Notes: generated by a model not told the origin, from the sequence alone. A stretch of DNA of 18,582 nucleotides from JBLHGN01 sp047616325 (GCA_047616325.1 JBLHGN010000039.1:1-18582), one strand, 5' to 3'; shown: positions 6,836 to 15,433, numbered from the stretch's first letter. A program made the numbers and translations.

Positions 6836-8435
6836 CACTTCGTTGCCCCCAGAGACAGAGAAATGAGTGTTTCTCATGTAATCGACAGAATGCACAATCA
6901 CCAGGGTAAGCTGACTATAAAAAACTGGCTTGTTCAACTTTTGGGCGCGATTATCGCTATAATCAGCGGTCAATCTGTGGGCCGCGAAGGTCCCGTCACC
7001 CACTTGGGAGCCAGCGCCGCCAGTCAATTCGGGCAGTGGTTACGCCTTCCCAATAACAGCATACACACCATAGTGAGCTGCGGCGTGGCGGCAGCTATAT
7101 CGGCCTCATTTAACACACCTATGGCGGGTGTTATTTTTGCCATGGAGGTACTGGCTATGACCTACTCAACAATCGGGTTTGCGCCGGTAATTATGGCCTC
7201 GGTAATGGGCTCTCTCGTCAGTCATGCGGTGTATGGCGAGTATGAGTTTATCACCGTTGGCGACACAAACATTGCCAGCCTGCTGGAATTTCCCATCATG
7301 ATGGCGGCCGGCGCCATTATCGCCCTGTGTGCAGGTATTTATATTCACCTCAACATCTTTGCGCTGCGCTTGCATGCCATTCCGATAAGCCTGCGCTTGG
7401 CAATGGCAGGCTTGCTAACGGCCTGCGCGGCATACTGGGTGCCCGAGATTATGGGCAATGGCTATGACACCGTGAACGGCGCTCTCGCCGGCAGACTGGT
7501 ATTTCTAAGTTTGGCGATTATCGCACTAACCAAGCTGATAGTGCCCCCCCCTGGCGATAGGTTTGGGCGTACCGGGGGGGACCTTATTGTACCGCTGTTA
7601 TTTGTCGGTGCCTGTGTAGGCGGTGCCATGGGCTATGCAGCCGTTTTACTTTTCCCCAGTCCTGGGGCAAACCCTGCATTCTATGTAATGATGGGGATGG
7701 CAGGCATGATGGCTGCCGTACTTAACGCACACTTAACCGCCCTGGTGACGATGCTAGAACTCACCTACAACCTCAACATCATCTTTCCAGCCATGCTGGT
7801 TATCGTGGTGGCCTGCGTTCTTACTCGCCAAGTGTTTGGCTTTAAAGGAATCTTTATCGAACAACTTAGGCAGAGCAAAAGGCAGCTGGACTTCGGACTG
7901 GTAAAACAAGCACTAAGTCGCTCTGGCGCTAGAAGCGTTATGAACACCAACTTCGTTATTACAAAGCAAACATTGACACTAAAAGCGGCCTCAGAATTAC
8001 TGCTGCCGCACCCCATGTGGATTATTAGCGACGAAAGCGGGCGCTACACCCACAGTATGCGCGCGGCAGACCTTGCAAATTATTTATCTACGGCCTTGGT
8101 AAAAGTTGACAAAACACAAATAAAGCCCAACTCTTCTAGCGCAGACAAAATCGACACGAAAACTGATAAAAACCTCTCGGATGCGACAAACGCCAATAAA
8201 GAACTGCCAACAGAGCACGAAAAAACTATTGACCTACTTGAAATTCCCAGTCGAAACTATCGCCTGTGCGCCATTCAAGAATCAGCGAGCTTGTTGGAAG
8301 CAATGCAGAGTTTCAAAGACGAAACCACCGAACTTCTCTACGTGTCACGTGCAAGCGGTCCCCTCGCGGGACACGCTCAGGGCATTCTTACCTTGTCGGC
8401 CATAGAAAACTACTACAAACCAATGGAGTTTAGAA

Positions 8436-8861
8436 ATGTTGTGGATTAAAGCCTTCCATATTATCGCTGTAGTGTGCTGGTTTGCGGCCTTATTTTACTT
8501 ACCGAGGCTGTTTGTTTATCACGCCATGTCGGAAGATCAAATTAGCAGAGACCGTTTTCACATAATGGAACGCAAATTATACCGAGGCATAGGCACACCT
8601 TCGATGCTTGCCAGCTTGGCTCTGGGAGCCTGGCTGGTCAGTTACAACTGGAGTTATTATTCCATAAGCACATGGTTTTGGATAAAGGTGGCTCTGGTGG
8701 TAATTCTTGTGGGCTATCACCACATGTGTGGCGCATACATTCGCAGACTTAAAGAAAACACCATAAGTAAAAGTCATATTTACTTTAGATGGTTTAATGA
8801 GTTTCCTGTTCTAATTTTAATTTCAGTAGTACTACTGGTTGTATTAAAACAACCCTACTAG
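8436..8861 (+). CDS. hemJ: Protoporphyrinogen IX oxidase HemJ (UPF0093 membrane protein)
   Basis: HemJ oxidises protoporphyrinogen IX to protoporphyrin IX at the inner membrane, the penultimate step of haem synthesis, in bacteria that lack HemG and HemY. The 141-residue protein matches the family size and has four membrane helices. The conserved His is in LWIKAFHIIAVVCWFAALFYL (H8), followed by the PRLFVYHA, MERKLYRGIGTPSM, WIKVALV and YHHMCG segments and a C-terminal RWFNEFPVL. The start ATG is preceded by GGAG at a 7-nt spacing, inside the end of clc. The overlap of 14 nt suggests that the two genes share a transcript. hemL, another tetrapyrrole gene, lies about 1.2 kb downstream. Confidence 0.93.
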   Translation: MLWIKAFHIIAVVCWFAALFYLPRLFVYHAMSEDQISRDRFHIMERKLYRGIGTPSMLASLALGAWLVSYNWSYYSISTWFWIKVALVVILVGYHHMCGAYIRRLKENTISKSHIYFRWFNEFPVLILISVVLLVVLKQPY

Positions 8862-8912
8862 GCCTGCGTAACTTTGCCAAGGAAGAGAGCATGGCCTTTA
8901 AAGCTGGTCGGA

Positions 8913-8941
8913 TTGACATAAAACCAGCCAGGTGGTTTGAT
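8913..8941 (+). promoter_or_regulatory. Possible sigma-70 promoter upstream of the thiD-like gene
   Basis: A perfect TTGACA -35 box (8913-8918), a 17-base spacer and TTTGAT (8936-8941, four of six consensus bases) lie in the 237-nt gap between hemJ and the thiD-like gene. It would give a leader of about 150 nt. A second TTGACT lies nearer the gene, with a poorer -10. The gap otherwise holds nothing I recognise. This is motif reading only. Confidence 0.3.
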
Positions 8942-9098
8942 TTTTATCCGCCACAAGAGCACTCTATGTCTGCAGTGCAGCGGGCCAAAATAGAGCCTGC
9001 ATTATTAATCGTTTCCACTGTTACGCTCGCACAAAAAATTGACTCAATAAAACTTAATATGCATAGCTGGTCAACTCATTCTCTGGAGTTTACTCATA

Positions 9099-9941
9099 AT
9101 GAAAACTATTCACGCAAACCCGCCTATCGTTTTGTCTTTTTCAACCCTCGACCCCTCCGGCAGTGGCGGCATTCAGGCCGACATTGAAACTGCGGCAAGT
9201 CTTGGTTGCCACTGCACGCCGATCGTTGCGGCGTTATGCACCGCAGCGTGTTCGCCTGAGCCCGAAACAATCGCCACTGATGCCACTGTAGTTATTGAAC
9301 AAGCGAGATCCATTTTGGACGGCATGAAGGTAAACGCCATTAAAGTTGGCTTTTTGGGCTCTACCGCAAATGCCGAGGCCGTGCACTCCATACTTCGAGA
9401 TTTCAAACACATTCCGGTGGTCTCCCAACCGGCACTATATTTCTGGGATGAGGCCAACCCCGAACAAGCCGACCTTATAAACGCCTACTCGGAACTTATT
9501 CTGCCCATGTCTACGGTTACGTGTTTTTCACTGTACGAGGCGCGCATGATTGCAACCGAATCAGACACAATCGACACCACTGCACATGCGATCATCTCAA
9601 AGGAGTGCGAGATGGCTTTAATTACAGGCACAGGCAAGCAAACACAAGAATTTCAAAACAGCCTTTACGACAACAGGGGCTTGATACAACATTTTAATTG
9701 GGAACAAGAGGCGCCCACCAGCTGCGGTGCAAGCAGCACACTGGCCATGAGCATTGCTTCATATATTGCGCACGGCATTGAAACAAAACAGGCCATAGAA
9801 CAAGGGCAAAACTTTACTATGAAGGCCGTCAGCGCTTCGCGAGAACTAGGATTCGGCGCACGAACACCTCACCGTTTTTTCTGGGCCGATAAAAATATCA
9901 AAGCGTACGAGGGCTTAACTAAAACACCACATATACATTAA
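9099..9941 (+). CDS. ThiD-family (hydroxymethylpyrimidine kinase-like) protein with degenerate active site
   Basis: The ribokinase-like fold of ThiD is clear over 280 residues: LSFSTLDPSGSGGIQADIE near the start (relatives have DPSGGAGIQAD), IKVGFLGS, and MALITGTG. In thiamin synthesis ThiD phosphorylates hydroxymethylpyrimidine and its monophosphate. Here several expected positions differ. The D-P-V motif after VV is QPALYFWD, the T-P-N...E-A segment is CFSLYEA, and the anion-hole/catalytic G-[TS]-G-C loop reads CGASSTLA, losing the catalytic Cys at its usual place. An enzyme of normal ThiD activity is therefore doubtful; a changed substrate or a regulatory role is possible. GGAG lies 10 nt before ATG 9099. 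It precedes hemL, as thiD does in pseudomonads, but no thiE stands between them. Confidence 0.8.
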   Translation: MKTIHANPPIVLSFSTLDPSGSGGIQADIETAASLGCHCTPIVAALCTAACSPEPETIATDATVVIEQARSILDGMKVNAIKVGFLGSTANAEAVHSILRDFKHIPVVSQPALYFWDEANPEQADLINAYSELILPMSTVTCFSLYEARMIATESDTIDTTAHAIISKECEMALITGTGKQTQEFQNSLYDNRGLIQHFNWEQEAPTSCGASSTLAMSIASYIAHGIETKQAIEQGQNFTMKAVSASRELGFGARTPHRFFWADKNIKAYEGLTKTPHIH

Positions 9942-10059
9942 AAAATGGCGTGCCGCGTCATTATAAACACTAATTGCAACAGTTGTTTCATTTGGCTATT
10001 TCATCTACCAATAGAACAAACTAACTACACACAACTAACTACGAGCGAAGTTATTAATT

Positions 10060-11340
10060 ATGTCCAAGAATTCCGAACTTTTCCGCCTTGCACAAAACGT
10101 TATTCCCGGTGGAGTGAACTCTCCGGTTAGAGCTTTTAAAGCGGTGGGAGGTGAACCTATTTTTATAGAACGCGCAAAGGGCGCTTATCTTTACGATGTA
10201 AACGATAAAAAATACATCGACTACGTATTGTCGTGGGGACCAATGATATTGGGCCACGCAGACGACGATGTTATTGCCGCGGTTAAGAAAAAACTTGATC
10301 TTGGTCTAAGTTTTGGCGCACCCACCGAAATTGAAACCGAACTGGCAAACAACATTTGCTCGATAATGCCGATGATGGATAAAATTCGCTTCGTAAGTTC
10401 GGGTACCGAAGCCACCATGAGCGCCATTAGATTAGCGAGGGGCTACACCGGGCGCGACAAAATAGTAAAGTTTGAAGGCTGTTACCACGGCCATTCAGAT
10501 TCACTATTAATTAAAGCCGGTAGCGGTGCTTTGACAATGGGCGTTCCCAGCTCACCGGGCGTTCCCAGTTGTTTAGCAGAACATACCGTAACCCTTAGCT
10601 ACAACGACAGCGAACAGGTCGCGCGCGTATTTAAAGAAATCGGTGAAAGTGTTGCCTGTATTATTGTTGAACCGGTGGCGGGGAATATGAACTGCATTCC
10701 ACCAAATGACGGATTTTTACAAAGCCTGCGAAAAGTTTGCGACGAATACCGCTCACTATTGATATTTGACGAAGTAATGACCGGCTTTCGCATAGGTTTA
10801 ACCGGTGCTCAGGGCTATTACAAGGTTCAACCCGATTTGACCACGCTGGGAAAGGTTATTGGCGGCGGCATGCCTGTGGGCGCTTTTGGCGGCAAGCGAG
10901 ACATTATGGATTTTATTGCGCCTACCGGTCCCGTTTATCAAGCTGGCACGCTATCAGGTAACCCGGTCGCCATGGCGGCAGGGCTTACAACCTTGAATAA
11001 ACTGGCTAAAGATGACTTTTATCCCGCCCTCTTTGAAAAAACCACTCGTTTATGTTTGGGTCTAGAGCAAGCCGCTCGAGAAGAGAGCGTTCCCTTTGTA
11101 ACCAACCACGTGGGCAGTATGTGGGGTGGTTTTTTTACTAACGAAGATAAGGTAACAAACTATAGACAGGTGATGAATTGTAATATTCCGCGCTTTAACA
11201 GCTTCTTTCACGGCATGTTAGAAAGGGGCGTTTACCTGGCACCAGCATCCTATGAAGCTGGATTTACCTCGGCGGCTCACACAGATGAAGATATAGACAA
11301 TACAATTGCAGCAGCAAAACAGGTGTTTGCTTCACTTTAA
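10060..11340 (+). CDS. hemL: Glutamate-1-semialdehyde 2,1-aminomutase (HemL)
   Basis: HemL is a PLP-dependent cytosolic enzyme that converts glutamate-1-semialdehyde to 5-aminolevulinate, the C5-pathway entry to haem and other tetrapyrroles. The 426 residues match the family length, and the N-terminus LFRLAQNVIPGGVNSPVRAF is typical. The PLP lysine is K265 in TLGKVIGGGMPVGAFGG, the same number as in E. coli. SSGTEATMSAIRLARG, FEGCYHGHSD, IFDEVMTGFR and the substrate-site GTLSGNPVAMAAG are intact. The C-terminal part LERGVYLAPASYEAGFTSAAHT is also normal. The ribosome site before ATG 10060 is weak. It follows the ThiD-like gene by 118 nt and converges with the PilZ/DUF1631 pair. Confidence 0.97.
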   Translation: MSKNSELFRLAQNVIPGGVNSPVRAFKAVGGEPIFIERAKGAYLYDVNDKKYIDYVLSWGPMILGHADDDVIAAVKKKLDLGLSFGAPTEIETELANNICSIMPMMDKIRFVSSGTEATMSAIRLARGYTGRDKIVKFEGCYHGHSDSLLIKAGSGALTMGVPSSPGVPSCLAEHTVTLSYNDSEQVARVFKEIGESVACIIVEPVAGNMNCIPPNDGFLQSLRKVCDEYRSLLIFDEVMTGFRIGLTGAQGYYKVQPDLTTLGKVIGGGMPVGAFGGKRDIMDFIAPTGPVYQAGTLSGNPVAMAAGLTTLNKLAKDDFYPALFEKTTRLCLGLEQAAREESVPFVTNHVGSMWGGFFTNEDKVTNYRQVMNCNIPRFNSFFHGMLERGVYLAPASYEAGFTSAAHTDEDIDNTIAAAKQVFASL

Positions 11341-11383
11341 AAACATAGCGTCACAGGGGAGAGACCTACAAAGCCACATCTTG

Positions 11384-11434
11384 TTTGCGAAAACCAGAAA
11401 TATCACAGGACGTGAATTTTCTGGGCTTCGCAAA
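11384..11434. terminator. Long hairpin between convergent hemL and pilZ
   Basis: Arms 11384-11400 and 11418-11434 pair at 15 of 17 positions, with a 17-nt loop that itself holds a short TCAC/GTGA stem. The structure lies in the 107-nt gap between convergent stops, where a bidirectional terminator would be expected. Neither strand has a T-run after the stem, so an intrinsic terminator is not proven. Confidence 0.4.
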
Positions 11435-11447
11435 TAATTCGCGACGT

Positions 11448-11798
11448 CTATGCGAGTAAATTCCTTACAATTTTATGTATGGTATTGCGGTCATCATCCG
11501 ATATATCGATAACCTGAAACCCCGCCCAGTAGTGGCCACCACCCACTGTTTCTTTGAGCCATAAACACTCAGCGCCCACCGACAATTGCTGAATATTATC
11601 GACAGGCTTAGACAAATTAAAGATTAATTGGTAGAGGCAATTAATCTTTAATTTACCCTTGCCAATCAACACAAATCCATCTTCGCTTAAGTTGACAATA
11701 TTTCCTAGTTCTCCGCCCTGAACAGAATCCTGAACGAAGATAAGCTGGTCAACTTCCGGACGTGCCTTGCGACGATTATCAGCGGTTTTATTAAGCAT
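11448..11798 (-). CDS. PilZ domain protein (probable c-di-GMP receptor)
   Basis: PilZ domains bind cyclic di-GMP and control motility, secretion or envelope functions. Both binding motifs are present: the RxxxR arginines in NRRKARPEVD near the N-terminus, and NLSEDGFVL (an [D/N]xSxxG motif) about 25 residues later. The remainder has beta strands ending in HYWAGFQVIDI and a C-terminal helix, about 116 residues in all, a single-domain PilZ. The start is ATG 11798, since GGAGAGG lies directly upstream. The open frame extends further upstream, but only within the DUF1631 gene. It overlaps the end of DUF1631 by 8 nt, which implies translational coupling and a common process. Confidence 0.88.
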   Translation of the reverse strand: MLNKTADNRRKARPEVDQLIFVQDSVQGGELGNIVNLSEDGFVLIGKGKLKINCLYQLIFNLSKPVDNIQQLSVGAECLWLKETVGGGHYWAGFQVIDISDDDRNTIHKIVRNLLA

Positions 11799-14049
11799 CA
11801 CCCTCTCCAAACCTTTTGTTAGCTTCGGCTTTTTCGTTGAGTTTTTGGAAAATATTTTCAAGCGCTCGTTCGAAGAACGGTTTCGAGCTGCCGGAAATTA
11901 TTTTGGCAGTTCCGGCAATCATTTGCCGCGACAGGTCTAGGCCAGACATCATATCCACTCGCTTGCCCATCTGATCCACCAACATATAGTGTGATGTGCG
12001 AGCGTTGTACCACGCCACCTTTAAGCGTTTTCCACCCTGAAACTCAAACCATGTGCCAAATTCAATCATTTTTAAGCTATCAAGTACTTGCGCCTCTTCT
12101 GGTGTGGAGGCATCGTTATTAGCGGGGCGGGGGCCAGCTTTTTCTGCTGCAATACGCTCCAATTTATCTCGCATGGGGGCAGGGGCCGGTTCGGCCTTTT
12201 TACTTTGCATCGCCAATTTAATTAACGAGGTAATCGCCTCGACAAGCTTTTTTCCTTTAACTTGATCAAACCCAATAGTTTCAAAACCCGACGCAATACG
12301 CACTAAAATGGAATCATGCACCTCAAACTGGCGGGATTTTTCAGCATCTTTTACGTTCGGGTTAATGCACCACAGTAAGTCATCCACCAATCCCAGAGCT
12401 TTGTGCCACTTTTCCGACTGATCCCCATAGCGCAATAACGCAAACGAAAGATAGTCGGTCCAGGGCTGCAAAAGAAACAAAAGCACGGCCGACGGCAACT
12501 CACGATTCTGTGTGCGCCCTCTAATTTCATCATTCACACGCAACTTGACCTCTCGCAGCTTTTCTTCACCTTGTGCTTTTTCGGTTGCCCGCTTTTCCAT
12601 TAGCTCTTGACGACGAATAATGTTTTTAGTGGTGCTATTAAAGTCCAAAAGTAGCGCTGTAATGACCTTAATATCGCTGTCAAAATCTTTAAGAATTCGA
12701 TTGACAGTATCGCTTATTTTATGGTGAATATCGTACTGATCAGTGCCGTCATTTCCCACCCAGCGAATTCCAGCTTCTGCGAGACTATTGAGCAACAACC
12801 TAGCTGGGTGGTCTGGTTTTTCAAAAAAGCCCGGGTCAATAAAAGCGATTTTGAGAAAAGGTGTATGCAAATAGCTCAATAGCGCTTTAATTCTGTCTGG
12901 GAGATTCTCATCGCTAAGCATGTAGTCAAATAACATGCCCACCAGATCAATGGTTTGCATGTCATTATTAGCGACAACATTATCTTCATTTTCGGATTGC
13001 AACTGCTGAGTGAGCTGTTCAATAATAGAGGAAATATCGATAGGCGTTAAGGGCTGTGAAAATGCCGTATTACTTGTTAGACCCTCTGCATCGTGCTGTA
13101 ATATTTGCAAGGCACTAAGTAAATCAGCCTCGCTCACAACAACGGCGTCTTTTGGCGGCGATACAGCAACATCGAGCACTAACTGGTTCTGTAAATTACG
13201 GATGGCATTAAGTAATTCGCCCTGATATTCCTCTGGCGATAAATTCGGATCTGGCCCTTCAGCAGCATCAAAATGGGGGGCTGCCTGCGCTTCTGAGTGC
13301 TCGTCGGATAGATAAGACACCGGGACGCTAACGCTGGGCAAGGTGTAACGCAAATGCGGAAGTATGCCTTGTGATTTTAAATATTGATTGATGCCTTCGG
13401 TGATATTGCCCGTCAAGTCCAACAAAAGCAGATCATAGGTTTTATAAACCAACAGCTTTGCCTTACTATTTAGCGGTATAAATTTTAGTGCTTTGCGCAG
13501 GGATTCACACAATTGTATCGGTGCGGCAGGGTTGGTAGCTTCGGTGACGTATTCGCCGCCATTTAACACAGCAAAACGCTGATTGAGCGCCCACAAAGGC
13601 TCGGCAAAATAGGCGTCAGCACGCTGGGTGAGCGAGGTGATAGCAATGGCCTCTTCCAAGTCTTCATTGCCAACCAACGACAGTTTTTCGCCAGACTGAC
13701 CGAGATCACTACCGACGGTGGTGTTGAGCTGGTGCTTTTTAAACTTAACGAAACCTTCCGACAAATAGCCACAATAGTAACGTTCTAACTCTTTGCTATT
13801 TTCACGAAGAACACGCTGTAATTCAGTGAGCTCTGCAGCCTCTTGGTTTGAGCGAGCTTTTTTAGCTTCAATGCCGAAAGTTTTGTCGAGCGCTGCCATA
13901 AAGCCCTCAAAGACTTCTGCAGACCGTCCCGACGCTACCTGCTGACACGCTTTGAGATGCGTAACGATGACCGACTGAGACAGAGGTAACAACGGTGTCA
14001 CATATTGATCAGCGGTACTTAATTCCTGATCCCGAATAAGTTTGGACAT
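11791..14049 (-). CDS. DUF1631 family protein
   Basis: This large cytoplasmic protein (752 residues) is of unknown biochemical role. It has no signal peptide or membrane helix that I can see and is mostly helical, with acidic stretches in the middle. Family-like segments are LFDYMLSDENLPDRIKALLSYLHTPFLKIAFIDPGFF (about residues 385-420, in two readable blocks), HPARLLLNSLAEAGIRW, and LLFLLQPWTDYLSFALLRYG. The C-terminal part has a small beta-rich module (GTWFEFQGGKRLKVAWYNA, HYMLVDQMGKRV), typical of DUF1631 and reminiscent of a PilZ-type barrel. ATG 14049 is preceded by GAAG and, further away, AGGA. It is co-transcribed and coupled with the downstream PilZ gene. A link to c-di-GMP signalling is inferred from that arrangement and not from a motif in this protein. 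Confidence 0.85.
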   Translation of the reverse strand: MSKLIRDQELSTADQYVTPLLPLSQSVIVTHLKACQQVASGRSAEVFEGFMAALDKTFGIEAKKARSNQEAAELTELQRVLRENSKELERYYCGYLSEGFVKFKKHQLNTTVGSDLGQSGEKLSLVGNEDLEEAIAITSLTQRADAYFAEPLWALNQRFAVLNGGEYVTEATNPAAPIQLCESLRKALKFIPLNSKAKLLVYKTYDLLLLDLTGNITEGINQYLKSQGILPHLRYTLPSVSVPVSYLSDEHSEAQAAPHFDAAEGPDPNLSPEEYQGELLNAIRNLQNQLVLDVAVSPPKDAVVVSEADLLSALQILQHDAEGLTSNTAFSQPLTPIDISSIIEQLTQQLQSENEDNVVANNDMQTIDLVGMLFDYMLSDENLPDRIKALLSYLHTPFLKIAFIDPGFFEKPDHPARLLLNSLAEAGIRWVGNDGTDQYDIHHKISDTVNRILKDFDSDIKVITALLLDFNSTTKNIIRRQELMEKRATEKAQGEEKLREVKLRVNDEIRGRTQNRELPSAVLLFLLQPWTDYLSFALLRYGDQSEKWHKALGLVDDLLWCINPNVKDAEKSRQFEVHDSILVRIASGFETIGFDQVKGKKLVEAITSLIKLAMQSKKAEPAPAPMRDKLERIAAEKAGPRPANNDASTPEEAQVLDSLKMIEFGTWFEFQGGKRLKVAWYNARTSHYMLVDQMGKRVDMMSGLDLSRQMIAGTAKIISGSSKPFFERALENIFQKLNEKAEANKRFGEGDA

Positions 14050-14348
14050 AGTGCTTCTATTTTCCTGGTTATCTACACTGCATAAAACATGGGGTCTTTT
14101 TATAATTCATTTAACGCATACACACCACGATAAGACCAACTCGGCTGGCATGTAAAGATAATCCACATAACCCCTATTTTACACCCCAACATAGTTAAGC
14201 ATTTTACAAATATAGCTTGTTATGGCCAGTTTGGCGCTCAGATTTTCAAGCAAATGTCATTTGAACAACATTTCCAGCAAAAATAATACCCGAATTACCT
14301 AAGAGCTTGTTAATATTAAGTTTTAACAATAGGAAGAACAAATAAGCA
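14050..14348. promoter_or_regulatory. Divergent promoter region between DUF1631 and the adenosine-kinase-like gene
   Basis: This A/T-rich stretch of 299 nt lies between two divergent starts and should hold both promoters. A 7-bp inverted repeat (TTGTTAA at 14307-14313, TTAACAA at 14323-14329) lies 20-42 nt upstream of the plus-strand gene, a position where an operator or promoter element would act. I see no gene and no clear -35/-10 pair. Confidence 0.4.
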
Positions 14349-15359
14349 ATGATCAAATACGATATTTATGGCATTGGTGCAGCACTTGTCGACACTGAGA
14401 TAGCGGTGAGCGACCAAAACCTTAGGGATTTTGGCGTTGATAAAGGGATAATGACCCTGGTCGACGAGCCCCGACAACAGCAACTACTGGATTTGCTCAG
14501 TGAGCATATGACCAGCTCAAAGCTGGCCAGCGGTGGGTCGGCAGCAAACAGCGTTATTGCTGCCAGTTATTTTGGCGCCAGCACATTCTACAGCTGCCGA
14601 GTGGCCGATGACGAGCTGGGCAAATTTTACCTGAACGACCTCGCGGCGGCGCGGGTCGATGTTCACGCAAGCAACGGTTCGGCACAGGGCATGACGGGGA
14701 AATGCCTGGTTATGATAACACCCGACGCGGAGCGCACCATGAACACCTTTCTCGGCATCAGCGAAAATTTGTCTGTTGACGATATTGACATTGCAGCGGT
14801 GCAACAATCGGCTCTCGTTTACATCGAGGGCTATCAGGTTACTTCCGCCACGGGTAAGCCTGCGGCAATATGGTTAAAACAAACGGCCGATTTACACAAT
14901 GTCAAAACGGCGGTAAGCCTATCCGACCCAGCCATCGTCGAACACTTCCACTCGGGCTTGCAAGAAATTATTGGAGATGGCGTAGACATTCTGTTTTGCA
15001 ATGAACAAGAGGCTCTCAACTTTACAAAGAGTCAATCTCTGGAGACCGCAGCAGAGGCACTGAAAAGCTGTGCGCGCACATTTGCCATTACACTAGGAAG
15101 CAAGGGCGCACTAATATTTGACGGCGAAAAACAGTTCAACGTCGACGCGCATCGAGTGAAAGCGGTCGACAGTAACGGCGCTGGGGATATGTTCGCGGGG
15201 GCATTTCTTTATGGTATAAGCCAGGGTCAATCTTACCAAACTGCTGCGACTTTGGCCGTAAAAGCCGCCGCGCAAGTAGTGTCGCAGTTCGGCCCTCGCC
15301 TGAAAGCCGAGCAACACGCAGAACTCTTAAATGCCACGGGCTTCCACGCAGAGGAATAA
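14349..15359 (+). CDS. PfkB-family carbohydrate kinase, adenosine-kinase-like
   Basis: The protein is a ribokinase-fold kinase of 336 residues that most resembles bacterial adenosine-kinase-type PfkB proteins, which phosphorylate a nucleoside or sugar with ATP. The N-terminal IYGIGAALVDTEI is the family's opening strand. KLASGGSAANSVIAASYFGA is the substrate-side glycine motif, with FYSCRVADDELGKFYLNDL after it. The second PfkB signature AVDSNGAGDMFAGAFLYG carries the catalytic Asp (residue 280) and the anion-hole glycines. No residue that I can read fixes the substrate, so adenosine is a best guess. It stands alone on the plus strand, with a weak AGGAAG about 12 nt before ATG 14349, and ends 20 nt before an intrinsic terminator. 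Confidence 0.85.
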   Translation: MIKYDIYGIGAALVDTEIAVSDQNLRDFGVDKGIMTLVDEPRQQQLLDLLSEHMTSSKLASGGSAANSVIAASYFGASTFYSCRVADDELGKFYLNDLAAARVDVHASNGSAQGMTGKCLVMITPDAERTMNTFLGISENLSVDDIDIAAVQQSALVYIEGYQVTSATGKPAAIWLKQTADLHNVKTAVSLSDPAIVEHFHSGLQEIIGDGVDILFCNEQEALNFTKSQSLETAAEALKSCARTFAITLGSKGALIFDGEKQFNVDAHRVKAVDSNGAGDMFAGAFLYGISQGQSYQTAATLAVKAAAQVVSQFGPRLKAEQHAELLNATGFHAEE

Positions 15360-15379
15360 CATAGTTTCCGCCATAGACG

Positions 15380-15433
15380 ATCAGCCTGTACTCACCGCCG
15401 AAACTCAAGGTGACACGACAGGCTGATTTTTTT
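15380..15433 (+). terminator. Intrinsic terminator of the adenosine-kinase-like gene
   Basis: A perfect 10-bp stem (ATCAGCCTGT at 15380-15389, ACAGGCTGAT at 15418-15427) is followed at once by a run of seven T (15427-15433). The 28-nt loop contains a nested CACC/GGTG pairing. It lies 20 nt after the stop codon, between convergent genes, and is oriented to stop plus-strand transcription. Confidence 0.85.

Larger units (their letters stand above)
6603..8449 (+). pseudogene. CLC-family chloride channel/transporter with C-terminal CBS region, frameshifted at a short repeat
   Basis: CLC proteins are membrane chloride channels or Cl-/H+ exchangers. The frame from a TTG at 6603 gives FIDALPQL..., then FRFLIDLPLSLFLP and an early stop at 6864-6866, 87 codons in. 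The rest continues in another frame from about 6833: SHVIDRMHNHQGKL, GQSVGREGP (the gating Glu is codon 6986-6988), PLLFVGACVGG, and a C-terminal CBS-like pair (about 7910-8430). The break coincides with three copies of CATTG at 6821-6835. Two copies would read GIALHFVAPRDREMSVSHV in frame throughout, giving 613 codons. The TTG start lacks a clear ribosome site, and the first helix seems about five residues short. Either the gene is inactivated, it switches by slippage, or the extra unit is a sequencing error. The 3' end overlaps hemJ by 14 nt. Confidence 0.85.

Noticed and set aside
6833..8449. Treating the 538-codon frame as a complete CLC gene with its own start
   Set aside because: It lacks the first membrane helices, which lie intact in another frame just upstream; the join falls exactly on a 5-bp repeat, so this is one disrupted gene.
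8891..9187. A 98-codon plus-strand frame between hemJ and the thiD-like gene
   Set aside because: It overlaps the thiD-like start in another frame, resembles no family and has an unprotein-like C-terminus.
11799..11861. A longer N-terminus for the PilZ protein starting at 11861
   Set aside because: The extra residues lie wholly within DUF1631 coding sequence, whereas ATG 11798 has an excellent GGAGAGG ahead of it.
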